Shown here one piece after another: positions 6,935 to 15,929 of a stretch of DNA of 40,803 bases. The stretch covers positions 1-40,803 of the forward strand of contig CAJTZX010000039.1 in assembly GCA_910584345.1 (NCBI GenBank), in the 5' to 3' direction. A program made the translations under genes and the position numbers. Position 1 is the first letter of the stretch, and each line of letters opens with the position of its first letter. The stretch comes from an uncultured Eubacterium sp. GTDB lineage: Bacteria > Bacillota > Clostridia > Lachnospirales > Lachnospiraceae. The notes below the pieces were generated by a model. The model had not been told where the DNA came from. It saw only the letters and a program-made list of their open reading frames with translations, and made no database searches.

Positions 6935-8125
6935 CTATTTTATAATAACTTTTTTCACTTTACTGTCTTTTCCGAAATATGTTACATCATTTATGACTTT
7001 AAAGCTTTGCAATTTTATATAATAAGTCTTCTTTGATTTTAATTTTTTAGAATTTGTCTGAAAGGTCTTTTTGTTCGTATTTCCCAATGTTTTGTAATTG
7101 CCGTTTTTGGATGTGGCATACAATACCTGATATCCGTCTGCGTCGGAAGGCAGCGTTGCTTTTACGGTCAACTTCTTTTTGCTGCCGGAGGATAAGGATT
7201 TTAATACGGCAGCATTTGGAGCATAGGTTTGCTTTATGGCTTCGGTGATAAGCTCTGCGATCGCAGCATGTCCCTGCACAGAAGGATGCGGGTCTAACTG
7301 CAGGCGGTAAGGCTGTTTGAAGTCAATGTTTACATTTGTCAGTTCCTTTTCGTGAAATGGAGTATAGACGTCTATGAGTGTATAATCAGCTGCTTTGTCT
7401 GAAAATGCCTGATTGATTTCCTGAATATAAATATCTGCCAATTCTCCGATTTTTGGAACAGATGCAAATGGGTTGTATATGTTTGTTGCGTAAATATCTG
7501 CGTTTGGCGCTTTCTCATGCAGGATGGCAAGGATTGTCTGAAATTTTTCTTCAAATGCAGCTGCCTGTGCATGAAGGGTGGCATTGTCGGACAATTGTTC
7601 CATGAGCTGTTCCGCTTTTTTCAAATATTCTGCCATTTCAGAGAGATCCGCCGACGGTATGGTAAATCCGTTTTTTAGCTGTTCTTCGATGGAAGCCGGG
7701 TCCAGTGTTTCCGGCTGAATTTGCAACTCGTCCATAACAATCTGAATAAAAGGAAGCAGCAGGTCATTCGATCCGATGGAAAGGGTAATGATGTCGGTAT
7801 CTGCAAGAGCTTCGTCAGCCGTTGCGGAACGAAGCAATTGTATGCAGTCGTCACTGTTATTTCCGGTCACGGCGTAATTGACTGACTGTGTATGTAAAAA
7901 TTTGGCTACAAGCGTCTGGTAGCTGTCAGCGGGAGCTTTTGCCTGGTCGTCGGAATAGCCGTCCAGTCCATAGCCTGCGGCAATGCTGTCTCCAAAAGCA
8001 GTATAGCTTGTTTTTTCAGCATTTTTTTGGGCATAAATGGTTTGTAAGCTTGCGCTGAGAGACACAGTGAGCATACACAGCAGTACGAAAATACAATAGA
8101 TTCTTTTTTTTCTTTCATTTTTCAT
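6935..8125 (-). CDS. Secreted SGNH/GDSL-family esterase or lipase
   Basis: 396 residues on the minus strand. A signal peptide with a hydrophobic core (IFVLLCMLTVSLSASL) precedes a likely cleavage near TIYA (residue 32). SGNH blocks are present: GDSIAAGYG (catalytic Ser47), TGNNSDD (Gly88/Asn89 region), GSND (118-121) and DPHPS (His280 with Asp278 nearby). The family hydrolyses ester bonds in lipids, polysaccharide decorations or peptidoglycan O-acetyl groups; the substrate is not evident. Residues about 312-396 form a fibronectin-III-like domain (GYQVLYATSKNGNYK, KTYYIKLQSFKV) of the type that ends many Lachnospiraceae surface proteins. GGAGG lies upstream of the ATG. It appears monocistronic. 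Confidence 0.88.
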   Translation of the reverse strand: MKNERKKRIYCIFVLLCMLTVSLSASLQTIYAQKNAEKTSYTAFGDSIAAGYGLDGYSDDQAKAPADSYQTLVAKFLHTQSVNYAVTGNNSDDCIQLLRSATADEALADTDIITLSIGSNDLLLPFIQIVMDELQIQPETLDPASIEEQLKNGFTIPSADLSEMAEYLKKAEQLMEQLSDNATLHAQAAAFEEKFQTILAILHEKAPNADIYATNIYNPFASVPKIGELADIYIQEINQAFSDKAADYTLIDVYTPFHEKELTNVNIDFKQPYRLQLDPHPSVQGHAAIAELITEAIKQTYAPNAAVLKSLSSGSKKKLTVKATLPSDADGYQVLYATSKNGNYKTLGNTNKKTFQTNSKKLKSKKTYYIKLQSFKVINDVTYFGKDSKVKKVIIK

Positions 8126-8195
8126 ATTGATTATTTACCTCCATGGAAAAGTATCATATACAAAGAGTATAGCATACAATGCCAAAACTTACCAT

Positions 8196-8224
8196 TCATA
8201 AATAGATAAAATTCTTCCATACTA
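8196..8224 (+). promoter_or_regulatory. Candidate sigma-G (forespore) promoter for the spore protein gene
   Basis: TCATA (8196-8200), 17 nt, then CATACTA (8218-8224). The -10 is a full match to the CATWHTA pattern known for sigma-G genes in Bacillus, and the -35 matches GHATR at four of five positions. It would start transcription about 60 bp before the small acid-soluble protein gene. Forespore sigma-G control is the rule for this gene family. Confidence 0.6.
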
Positions 8225-8290
8225 ACAACAGATAGCGGAAAGAACATTTCTGTTATTAAATTAAAGACGAATATATGGAGGTATAGAAAC

Positions 8291-8500
8291 ATGTCAAGTT
8301 CAAAGAATTCAAATTCAGGTATGGCTGTGCCGGAAGCAAAAGAGGCAATGAGACAGTTCAAAGAAGAAGTAGCGTCTGAATTAGGTGTAAACTTAAAAGA
8401 TGGATACAACGGAGATCTGACATCCCGTGAAGCCGGATCTATCGGTGGTGAGATGGTAAAGAAGATGATTATGAGACAGGAAGAACAGATGAAGCAGTAA
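8291..8500 (+). CDS. Small acid-soluble spore protein, alpha/beta type
   Basis: A 69-residue DNA-coating protein of dormant spores that protects DNA from UV and heat and is an amino acid reserve on germination. The hallmarks are the FKEEVASELGVNL segment around the germination-protease cleavage site (residues about 23-35, here EVASELG rather than the classic EFASELG), GYNGDLTSREAGSIGGEMVKK, and a Ser/Asn-rich N-terminus. GGAGG precedes the ATG by 8 bp. It has a sigma-G-like promoter upstream and a strong terminator downstream, so it is monocistronic. It is the clearest sign that the organism forms endospores. Confidence 0.95.
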   Translation: MSSSKNSNSGMAVPEAKEAMRQFKEEVASELGVNLKDGYNGDLTSREAGSIGGEMVKKMIMRQEEQMKQ

Positions 8501-8559
8501 TAAAGAAAAACTGTTTTATATTTTGAAAGATGCAGTATTCAATGGCTGCATAGAAAAAA

Positions 8560-8589
8560 GATGCTGGGAAAGTTCCGGCATCTTTTTTT
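8560..8589 (+). terminator. Rho-independent terminator after the spore protein gene
   Basis: GATGCTGG pairs with CCGGCATC (one T-G) around a GAAAGTT loop, followed by seven T. A second small hairpin (ATGCAG 8530-8535 with CTGCAT 8546-8551) sits just upstream. Confidence 0.85.
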
Positions 8590-8635
8590 GTAGTTTTTTT
8601 GAATAAAAGCAAATGATATTTTTCCGAAAAAATGC

Positions 8636-8664
8636 TGGTAATTTAAAAAGCACTGTGTTATAAT
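8636..8664 (+). promoter_or_regulatory. Promoter candidate for the tig-clpPX operon
   Basis: A consensus -10 TATAAT (8659-8664) is spaced 17 nt from a weak -35 TGGTAA (8636-8641). It is about 88 bp before the trigger factor start. No heat-shock operator (CIRCE or CtsR type) was recognised nearby. Confidence 0.5.
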
Positions 8665-8751
8665 CTATAAATGACTGTAAATAGCTGGAATAACAGCTGA
8701 GGAAACCGCATATGTGTGTTTCTTACAAGCTTTAAGGAGGAAATAAAAAGA

Positions 8752-10074
8752 ATGAGTGTACAGGTGGAAAATTTAGAGAAAAATATGGCAAAGCTTACCA
8801 TTACAGTTTCCGCTGATAAGTTTGAGAAGGCGATGCAGGAAGCTTATAAAAAGCAGAGGAGCAGGATTCACATTCCTGGTTTCCGTAAAGGAAAAGTGCC
8901 AAGAGCGATGATTGAAAAAGCTTATGGCCCAGAAGTATTCTATGATGATGCGGCAAATTTTGTAATCAATGAGGAATATCCGCAGGCAATGGACGAAAGC
9001 GGACTGGAGATAGTGTCTCGTCCAGAGATTGAAGTTACCCAGATTGAAAAAGGCAAAGAATTTGTATTTACAGCTGAGGTGGCGGTAAAACCGGATGTTA
9101 CATTAGGAGAATATAAAGGTGTAACCGTTACAAAGGCAGAAGCAGTGATTACTGAAGAAGAAGTTGACGCTGAAATTGAGAACACAAGAAATATGCAGGC
9201 GCGTACGATAGACGTAACTGACCGTGCAGTTGAGGATGGCGATACGGTTATCATCGATTTTGAAGGTTTTGTAGATGGCGTGCCGTTTGATGGCGGCAAA
9301 GGCGAGAACCATTCATTGGAAATCGGTTCTCATTCCTTTATAGATAATTTTGAAGAGCAGTTGATTGGAAAAAATGCCGGAGATGATGTTGAAGTACATG
9401 TAACATTCCCGGAACAGTACCATGCACAGGAGCTTGCCGGCAAGCCTGCAGTATTCAAAGTAAAGATTCATACCATTAAGGCTAAAGAAGTTCCGGAATT
9501 AAACGATGAGTTTATTTCTGATATTTCCGAATTTGAGACAGTAGAAGAATACAAAGAAGATGTACGAGCAAAATTGTTAAAGCGGAAAGAAGATTCTGTT
9601 AAAGGCGCAAAGGAAGATGAAGCAATTCAAAAGATTATTGATGCATCTGTGATGGATATTCCAGAACCGATGATTGATATGCAGTGTGAAAATATGATTC
9701 AGGAATTTGAAGGCCGTATTTCACAGCAAGGTCTGACACTAGAACAGTATATGCAGTTTTCAGGTTCCAATGTTGAACGGATGAAAGAGCAAGTACGTCC
9801 AGAAGCAATTCAGCGGATCCAAAGCAGCCTTGTGTTGGAAAAGATTGCGAAAGAAGAAAATATTGAAATCACTGAAGAAGAGATCAATGCCCAGATTGAG
9901 AAGATGGCATCTGTATATGGCATGACCGGCGAAAAAATGAAAGAATTTATAAGCGAAGAAGATAAGGAAAGTATCGAGAGAAATCTTTCTATTGAAAAGG
10001 CTGTGGAAATTATTATGCAAAATGCGGTTGAACAGGAGCCGGAAGAAAAAGAAGAGGGCAGTGAAGAAGCATAA
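8752..10074 (+). CDS. tig: Trigger factor, ribosome-associated chaperone
   Basis: 440 residues. It binds the ribosome exit tunnel and shields nascent chains. The ribosome-docking signature GFRKGKVPR is at residues 43-51. The FKBP-like prolyl isomerase domain spans about 150-245 (EDGDTVIIDFEGFVDGVPFD region), and the helical C-terminal arm runs to about 425, ending in an acidic tail of Glu residues. Length is typical. The ATG at 8752 is preferred over the in-frame start at 8716 because AAGGAGG lies at 8734-8740 (spacing 11) and because the family starts there. It leads the classic tig-clpP-clpX cluster; clpP starts 21 bp after its stop, so the genes are probably cotranscribed. Confidence 0.96.
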   Translation: MSVQVENLEKNMAKLTITVSADKFEKAMQEAYKKQRSRIHIPGFRKGKVPRAMIEKAYGPEVFYDDAANFVINEEYPQAMDESGLEIVSRPEIEVTQIEKGKEFVFTAEVAVKPDVTLGEYKGVTVTKAEAVITEEEVDAEIENTRNMQARTIDVTDRAVEDGDTVIIDFEGFVDGVPFDGGKGENHSLEIGSHSFIDNFEEQLIGKNAGDDVEVHVTFPEQYHAQELAGKPAVFKVKIHTIKAKEVPELNDEFISDISEFETVEEYKEDVRAKLLKRKEDSVKGAKEDEAIQKIIDASVMDIPEPMIDMQCENMIQEFEGRISQQGLTLEQYMQFSGSNVERMKEQVRPEAIQRIQSSLVLEKIAKEENIEITEEEINAQIEKMASVYGMTGEKMKEFISEEDKESIERNLSIEKAVEIIMQNAVEQEPEEKEEGSEEA

Positions 10075-10095
10075 TTGAAAGATGGAGGGATTAGT

Positions 10096-10680
10096 ATGAG
10101 TCTGGTACCTTATGTCATTGAGCAGACAAGCCGTGGTGAACGCAGTTATGATATCTATTCCCGTCTGTTAAAAGACAGGATTATATTTCTCGGAGAAGAG
10201 GTAACGGATGTATCTGCAAGCCTTACGGTAGCGCAGTTGTTGTTCCTGGAATCCGAAGATCCGGGTAAAGATATTCATTTGTATATCAATTCCCCGGGAG
10301 GAAGCGTTACTGCGGGAATGGCGATTTATGATACGATGCAGTATATTAAATGTGATGTCTCTACAATTTGTATCGGTTTGGCAGCGAGTATGGGAGCTTT
10401 TCTGCTGGCAGGAGGCAAAAAAGGAAAGCGTATGGCGCTTCCAAATGCCGAGATTATGATTCACCAGCCATCCGGCGGCGCCAGAGGACAGGCGACAGAG
10501 ATTCAGATTGTGGCTGAAAATATATTAAAAACAAAGAAAAAGCTGAATGAGATGCTGGCAGCGAATACTGGCAAGCCGGTAGAAGTTATTGCGCAGGATA
10601 CGGAACGGGATCATTTCATGGATGCGCAGGAAGCGTTGGACTACGGTCTCATTGACAGCATAGTGACGAATCGTGAGTAA
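10096..10680 (+). CDS. clpP: ATP-dependent Clp protease proteolytic subunit
   Basis: 194 residues. It forms the tetradecameric serine protease barrel that degrades substrates fed by ClpX or ClpC. The triad is complete: Ser98 (GLAASMGAFLL), His123 (IMIHQPSGG) and Asp172 (TERDHFM). Numbering and length match the Bacillus enzyme. The ATG at 10096 is chosen over an upstream in-frame TTG at 10075 because TGGAGGGA lies 6 bp upstream and because the protein then starts MSLVPYVIEQT, as in relatives. It sits between tig and clpX in an apparent operon, with clpX starting about 25 bp downstream. The MecA-like adaptor at 17845 may serve the same protease with ClpC, which is outside the window. Confidence 0.97.
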   Translation: MSLVPYVIEQTSRGERSYDIYSRLLKDRIIFLGEEVTDVSASLTVAQLLFLESEDPGKDIHLYINSPGGSVTAGMAIYDTMQYIKCDVSTICIGLAASMGAFLLAGGKKGKRMALPNAEIMIHQPSGGARGQATEIQIVAENILKTKKKLNEMLAANTGKPVEVIAQDTERDHFMDAQEALDYGLIDSIVTNRE

Positions 10681-10705
10681 GTATAGATCAAGAAGGGGTG
10701 AAATG

Positions 10706-11977
10706 ATGCCAGGCAAAATCAGCGACAGCAAGGTTAGATGTTCTTTCTGCGGAAAACCGCAGGAGCAGGTACGGAAGCTGATTGCCGGACCAAATGGAGC
10801 ATATATCTGCGATGAATGTGTGGATATTTGTTCTGAGATTATTGAAGAGGAATTTGCAAGGGAAGAGGCTGAGATGGATATGGATATCGAAGCGGAAATC
10901 GAAACCCCGTTTGAAATTAATCTTCAGAAACCGGAAAAGCTCAAGGCTTTTCTGGATGATTATGTAATCGGTCAGGATGAGGCAAAAAAAGTATTATCTG
11001 TTGCGGTTTACAACCATTATAAGCGGATTCTTGCAGACGCGCAGCTGGATGATGTAGAATTGCAAAAGAGCAACATTTTAATGCTGGGGCCTACCGGTTC
11101 AGGAAAAACGCTGTTGGCACAGACATTGGCAAGAATTCTGAACGTACCGTTTGCTATCGCTGATGCAACGACATTGACAGAAGCAGGATACGTGGGAGAA
11201 GATGTGGAAAATATTTTGCTGAAACTGATCCAGGCGGCAGAGTATGATATTGAACGTGCGCAGTATGGCATTATTTACATTGATGAAATTGACAAAATAA
11301 CAAAAAAATCAGAAAATGTATCAATTACGAGAGACGTTTCCGGGGAAGGGGTTCAGCAGGCATTGTTAAAGATTTTGGAAGGAACCAATGCGTCTGTACC
11401 TCCGCAGGGAGGCAGAAAACATCCGCAGCAGGAACTCATCCAGATTGATACGACGAATATACTTTTCCTCTGCGGTGGAGCTTTTGACGGATTAGAAAAG
11501 ATTATTGAAACACGAATGGATCAAAAATCCATTGGTTTTAATGCGGAAATTTCAGAAATATCCAAAAGAAACGTTGGAGAAGCTTTAAAGCAGACGATGC
11601 CGCAGGATTTGGTGAAATTTGGACTAATTCCTGAGTTTGTTGGACGTGTACCGGTGATGGTTTCTCTGGATTCGCTGGATAAAACAGCGTTAAAGCGGAT
11701 TTTAACAGAGCCGAAAAACTCTCTGATTAAACAGTACTGCAAACTGTTTGAACTGGACGGCATTGAATTGGAATTTGCAGACGATGCAATAGAAGCGATT
11801 GCAGACAAATCACTGGAACGTAAGACCGGCGCCAGAGGACTGCGTGCGATTATGGAAAGTACATTGATGGACCTGATGTATCGGATTCCATCGGATGATA
11901 CGATCCGTAAGTGTACAATCACAAGAGATGCGGTAGACAAAACCGGAGATCCTCTGATTGAATATAAAAGCGCTTAA
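10706..11977 (+). CDS. clpX: ATP-dependent Clp protease ATP-binding subunit ClpX
   Basis: 423 residues. This hexameric AAA+ unfoldase delivers substrates to ClpP. The N-terminal zinc-binding domain has four cysteines (Cys12, Cys15, Cys35, Cys38). Walker A GPTGSGKT is at 128-135, the pore loop is GYVGEDV, Walker B is IIYIDEIDK, and the second-domain arginine motif is in LERKTGARGLRAI. The start is a choice of two adjacent ATGs at 10703 and 10706, with AAGGGG at 10693-10698 favouring the second. A GTG at 10673 overlapping clpP is unlikely. A strong terminator follows at 11998, which separates this gene at least partly from lon. Confidence 0.97.
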   Translation: MPGKISDSKVRCSFCGKPQEQVRKLIAGPNGAYICDECVDICSEIIEEEFAREEAEMDMDIEAEIETPFEINLQKPEKLKAFLDDYVIGQDEAKKVLSVAVYNHYKRILADAQLDDVELQKSNILMLGPTGSGKTLLAQTLARILNVPFAIADATTLTEAGYVGEDVENILLKLIQAAEYDIERAQYGIIYIDEIDKITKKSENVSITRDVSGEGVQQALLKILEGTNASVPPQGGRKHPQQELIQIDTTNILFLCGGAFDGLEKIIETRMDQKSIGFNAEISEISKRNVGEALKQTMPQDLVKFGLIPEFVGRVPVMVSLDSLDKTALKRILTEPKNSLIKQYCKLFELDGIELEFADDAIEAIADKSLERKTGARGLRAIMESTLMDLMYRIPSDDTIRKCTITRDAVDKTGDPLIEYKSA

Positions 11978-11997
11978 TCGTATTTGTCTGCAGCGGA

Positions 11998-12026
11998 AGG
12001 AGAACCATAATGGGTCTCCTTTTTTT
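11998..12026 (+). terminator. Rho-independent terminator between clpX and lon
   Basis: AGGAGA-A-CC pairs with GG-G-TCTCCT (one A-G mismatch) around an ATAAT loop, followed by seven T. Only about 47 bp remain before the lon start and I see no clear promoter there. The hairpin may therefore attenuate rather than stop transcription into lon. Confidence 0.85.
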
Positions 12027-12073
12027 GCTTTGCGAACGAAAGCATGAAACGAAAAATGAGGAGAACAGACAAT

Positions 12074-14389
12074 ATGTGTGAAATTATGAAAATAATGCCT
12101 GCGGTATCCCTACGAGGGATGGTAATTCTTCCAGGTATGATTATTCATTTTGATATTAGTAAACCGCATTCGATTCATGCGGTAGAAGAAGCTATGCAGA
12201 AGGATGAAAAAATATTTCTCATAACTTTAAAAAACAGTGATGCAGACGAACCGGTGCAAGAAGATTTTTATGAAGTCGGTGTGATCGCAAAGATCAAGCA
12301 GCTGATTCGGATGCCAAACAACATTGTGAGGGTGCTTGTGGAAGGGTTAGAGCGTGCCGGACTGCAAGAAATTGTAGATCATACGGATTACTATATGATG
12401 CAGGTGGAGCGTTTTGATGAAGAAGCTTTGGGTGAGATTATGCCTCAGGCGCAGGAAGCGATGCTGATGAGCATGAAAGAGACGATTTATAAGTATTGCC
12501 AGCTCAATCCGCGTACTGGGCGTGATTTTTTAAAGCAGGTTGAGGAAGCCAGACAGGTAGAAGTGATGATTGATCTGGCAGCAAATAATCTGCCGCTGTA
12601 TTATGAACATAAACAGCAGATTTTATCTGCGGTAAATTTAACACAGCGGTACGAAGTGTTTATGGGAATCTTGTTAAATGAGCTGGAAGTCATTGCTATC
12701 CGCAATGATTTTCAAAAAAAGCTGAAAAGTGCAGTCGATAAAAATCAAAGAGAATATATTTTGAGGGAACAGCTGCATTTGATTCGCCAGGAACTTGGAG
12801 AGACGAATACAGATACCGATGTGGAAAAGTTCAGGGCGAAGACGGAGAAATTAAAGGCAGATAAAGAAATTAAAGATAAACTATACGAAGAAATTCAGCG
12901 TTTTCAGAATCTTCCGGCAAGTTCTTCGGAAAGTGCGGTGATTCGCGGTTATATCGAAGCGTTGCTGGATTTGCCATGGAAAAAGGGCTCCAAAGATAAC
13001 AAGGATATTAAAAATGCAGAACGGATTTTGAATGAAGACCATTATGGCATGGACAAAGTAAAGGAACGTGTGCTGGAGTTTCTGGCAGTACGAAATCTGA
13101 CGAATAAGGGCGACAGTCCGATTATTTGTCTCGTAGGTCCTCCGGGAACAGGCAAGACAAGCATCGCAAAGTCGGTGGCGACTGCTTTAGATAAAAAATA
13201 TGTCCGCATTTGTCTGGGCGGTGTTCGGGACGAGGCAGAAATACGTGGCCATAGAAAGACATATGTAGGCGCTATGCCAGGGAGGATTATTACAGGATTA
13301 AAAAGTGCAGGTGTGAATAACCCGCTGATGTTGTTAGATGAGATTGATAAGCTTGGCAGTGATTTTAAAGGAGATCCGGCGTCGGCGCTGCTGGAAGTTT
13401 TGGACAGCGAGCAAAACAGCCGATTTTGCGACCATTATATTGAGGTGCCGGTAGATCTGTCGGAAGTATTGTTTATAGCGACAGCCAATGACGCAGGCGG
13501 TATTCCAAGACCGTTGTTAGACCGTATGGAGCTGATTGAAGTATCCAGTTATACAGAAAATGAAAAGCTGCACATTGCGAAAGAACATCTGATGGCCAAA
13601 CAGATGAAAAAGAACGGGCTGAAAAAAGATCAGCTCTGTATGAGTGATAAAGCGCTTGCGAAAATTATAAATGGGTATACAAAAGAAGCAGGAGTGCGAA
13701 ATCTGGAACGTAAAATTGGAGCAGTTTGCCGGAAAGCGGCAAGGATGATCTATGAAAAAGAACGTGATAGCGTTCGTGTTACAGGCAGTAATTTGGAAAA
13801 ATATTTGGGCATCGTTCGATATACCCCGGAATCTATTAATGAAAAAGACGATATTGGTATTGTCAGAGGTCTGGCATGGACAAGCGTTGGCGGTGTTACA
13901 CTGGAGGTAGAGGTCAATTGTATGCCAGGAAAAGGCGAGATGAAGCTGACCGGCAAGCTTGGCGACGTGATGAAAGAATCAGCGATGGCAGCATTAAGTT
14001 GTGTTCGTGCCTTAAGCGAAGAATATCATATTAAGGACGATTATTTTACGAAGCATGATTTTCACATTCATATTCCAGAAGGAGCAACGCCAAAAGATGG
14101 GCCGTCAGCAGGAATTACAATGTCAGTGGCGCTTTTATCAGCTGTTGCGAAAATTCCGGTGCGCGCAGATGTGGCAATGACCGGAGAAATTACGCTGCGG
14201 GGGAGGGTGCTTCCGATAGGCGGATTAAAGGAAAAGCTTTTGGCTGCAAAAAATGCCGGTATAAAGACTGTGTGTATACCAAAGAAAAATGAAAAAGATT
14301 TATCTGAGATTGATGATGAAATTACAAAGGGGATGAAAATCATATTGGCAGAACAGATCAAAGAAGTATTAGAAGCTGCGTTTGTTTAG
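12074..14389 (+). CDS. lon: ATP-dependent Lon protease
   Basis: 771 residues, usual bacterial LonA size. It unfolds and degrades damaged and regulatory proteins in the cytosol. The N-terminal substrate-binding LON domain spans about 1-195 and a coiled helical region about 200-290. The AAA+ module has Walker A GPPGTGKT (355-362) and Walker B LMLLDEIDK. The protease domain has the Ser-Lys dyad Ser678 (PKDGPSAGI) and Lys721 (GGLKEKLLAA), nearly the same numbering as E. coli Lon. The ATG at 12074 is chosen over one at 12044 because GAGGAG lies about 10 bp upstream. It follows clpX across a terminator and is 9 bp from engB, so lon and engB are surely cotranscribed. Confidence 0.97.
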   Translation: MCEIMKIMPAVSLRGMVILPGMIIHFDISKPHSIHAVEEAMQKDEKIFLITLKNSDADEPVQEDFYEVGVIAKIKQLIRMPNNIVRVLVEGLERAGLQEIVDHTDYYMMQVERFDEEALGEIMPQAQEAMLMSMKETIYKYCQLNPRTGRDFLKQVEEARQVEVMIDLAANNLPLYYEHKQQILSAVNLTQRYEVFMGILLNELEVIAIRNDFQKKLKSAVDKNQREYILREQLHLIRQELGETNTDTDVEKFRAKTEKLKADKEIKDKLYEEIQRFQNLPASSSESAVIRGYIEALLDLPWKKGSKDNKDIKNAERILNEDHYGMDKVKERVLEFLAVRNLTNKGDSPIICLVGPPGTGKTSIAKSVATALDKKYVRICLGGVRDEAEIRGHRKTYVGAMPGRIITGLKSAGVNNPLMLLDEIDKLGSDFKGDPASALLEVLDSEQNSRFCDHYIEVPVDLSEVLFIATANDAGGIPRPLLDRMELIEVSSYTENEKLHIAKEHLMAKQMKKNGLKKDQLCMSDKALAKIINGYTKEAGVRNLERKIGAVCRKAARMIYEKERDSVRVTGSNLEKYLGIVRYTPESINEKDDIGIVRGLAWTSVGGVTLEVEVNCMPGKGEMKLTGKLGDVMKESAMAALSCVRALSEEYHIKDDYFTKHDFHIHIPEGATPKDGPSAGITMSVALLSAVAKIPVRADVAMTGEITLRGRVLPIGGLKEKLLAAKNAGIKTVCIPKKNEKDLSEIDDEITKGMKIILAEQIKEVLEAAFV

Positions 14390-14398
14390 GAGAAGATC

Positions 14399-15004
14399 AT
14401 GATTATAAGGAATGTGGAATTAGAAACTGTGTGCGGGATTACAAGTGGGATTCCTGATAACCGATTGCCGGAAATTGCATTTGCCGGAAAATCAAATGTT
14501 GGAAAGTCGTCGTTAATTAACGCGCTGATGAATCGCAAGTCTTTGGCACGTACATCGGCACAGCCGGGAAAGACACAGACCATTAACTTTTATAATATTA
14601 ACAGCGCTATGTATCTGGTAGATCTTCCCGGTTATGGTTATGCAAAAGTACCGGAATCAGAACGAGTGAAATGGGGAAAAATGATAGAACGCTACTTACA
14701 TGCATCGAAACAGCTGCAGGCAGTATTTTTACTGGTAGATATTCGCCATAAGCCGTCTGCGAATGACAAAACGATGTACGAGTGGATTGTATACCAAGGT
14801 TATCGGCCGATCATTATTGCAACGAAATTAGATAAGCTAAAGCGAAGTCAGGTTCAAAGAGCTGTCAAAGAAGTACGTGAAGGGCTTGGACTGCGGTCGG
14901 ATGACTATTTGATTCCATTTTCAGCACAGACAAAACAGGGCAGAGATGAAATTTGGCGGGTCATGGATGATTTCGTTGGTTGGGGCGAATCAGAAAAGAG
15001 TTGA
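14399..15004 (+). CDS. engB: EngB/YsxC-family ribosome biogenesis GTPase
   Basis: 201 residues. This small essential GTPase is needed for assembly of the large ribosomal subunit. G1 is GKSNVGKS (residues 30-37), the G2 threonine lies in GKTQTINFYN (58-67), G3 is DLPGYG (75-80) and G4 is TKLDK (142-146). Length is typical. AGGAG overlaps the lon stop codon region, giving a tight lon-engB pair as in many Firmicutes. The next gene, a metal-binding protein, starts 10 bp after its stop, so the operon may extend into metal uptake. Confidence 0.96.
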   Translation: MIIRNVELETVCGITSGIPDNRLPEIAFAGKSNVGKSSLINALMNRKSLARTSAQPGKTQTINFYNINSAMYLVDLPGYGYAKVPESERVKWGKMIERYLHASKQLQAVFLLVDIRHKPSANDKTMYEWIVYQGYRPIIIATKLDKLKRSQVQRAVKEVREGLGLRSDDYLIPFSAQTKQGRDEIWRVMDDFVGWGESEKS

Positions 15005-15014
15005 AAGGAAAAGC

Positions 15015-15929
15015 ATGAAGCAGAAATATATGTTTGTTGCAGCTATGCTGCTTGTACTGATGGTTTCCAGTGTTCTTTTGACGAATATTTATATTCATAA
15101 AGAACGCGACCATGCGCAAATGGACCAATCTGAACAGGATTTTTATATTTTGACTTCTTTTTATCCGATATATATTGCTGCAAAAAATATTGTTGGAGAC
15201 TGCGAAGGCGTGATACTGCAAAATTTAAGTGAACCGCAAACCGGCTGTATGCATGATTATCAATTGACAACCGAAGATATGAGAAAGCTTTCTTATGCAG
15301 ATGCCTTTCTCGTAAACGGAGGCGGTATAGAGAATTTTTTATCGGATGTTGCGAGACAATATCCAGATATTTCTATCATAAATGCGAGTGAAGGTATACA
15401 GCTGACAGACGGTAACGCCCATGTGTGGATGAGCATTCCAGACCATATGACGCAGATACAAACAATTACAAAGCAGCTTGCAGCGTTAGACAAAGCGCAT
15501 GCCTCTGTATACAAAGAAAACAGCAGGCAGTATCTTGCCAGGCTGGAGGATGTGCATCACAGCCAGCAGCCAGTTGCACAAAAATCCAAAGCAGCAAGAG
15601 TCCTGATTTTTCATGAAGCTTTTGCATATATCGCTAGAGATTACGGGCTTACTGTTTCCGGCGGCATTGATCTGGACGAAGAACGCCAGATCAGTGCCGG
15701 AGAGGTAGCAGGGTTGTTAGATCAAATAAGAAAACAAAAAGTTGACGTGATTCTGGCGGAAGAATTGTATGGCAGACAAATGTGTGAAGCACTGAAACAA
15801 GAAGCTGATATTCAGGTAATTTATTTGGATACGTGTGTGCGGGGAGATTACAGTGAGGATAGTTACTGTAAAGCAATGAAAGAGAACATTACCAGGCTGA
15901 GTAAAATAGGAAATCAAGATAAGAAATAA
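15015..15929 (+). CDS. Zinc/manganese ABC transporter substrate-binding protein (ZnuA/AdcA-like)
   Basis: 304 residues. It captures divalent metal outside the membrane. An N-terminal hydrophobic segment (MFVAAMLLVLMVSSVLL) has no lipobox cysteine, so it is either an uncleaved anchor or a signal peptide. The cluster A-1 features are present: FYPIYIAAKNIVGD, His80 (MHDYQLTTEDM), His136 (NAHVWMS), His200 (IFHEAFAYIARDYGL) and an acidic site near Glu249/Glu250. Three histidines plus an acid fit Zn or Mn. The His-rich loop common in ZnuA is minimal here. The start at 15015 has AAAGGAA 5 bp upstream and is favoured over an in-frame ATG inside engB at 14946. It sits 10 bp after engB but 222 bp before its ATPase. 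Confidence 0.9.
   Translation: MKQKYMFVAAMLLVLMVSSVLLTNIYIHKERDHAQMDQSEQDFYILTSFYPIYIAAKNIVGDCEGVILQNLSEPQTGCMHDYQLTTEDMRKLSYADAFLVNGGGIENFLSDVARQYPDISIINASEGIQLTDGNAHVWMSIPDHMTQIQTITKQLAALDKAHASVYKENSRQYLARLEDVHHSQQPVAQKSKAARVLIFHEAFAYIARDYGLTVSGGIDLDEERQISAGEVAGLLDQIRKQKVDVILAEELYGRQMCEALKQEADIQVIYLDTCVRGDYSEDSYCKAMKENITRLSKIGNQDKK

Noticed and set aside
8131..8409. 92-codon minus-strand frame over the spore protein gene
   Set aside because: It overlaps the well-supported spore protein and its promoter, has no ribosome site, and its product is hydrophobic low-complexity sequence.
11521..11940. 139-codon minus-strand frame inside clpX
   Set aside because: It is fully contained in the conserved ClpX sequence, has no ribosome site or known domain, and its Ser/Ile-rich composition is typical of an antisense reading.
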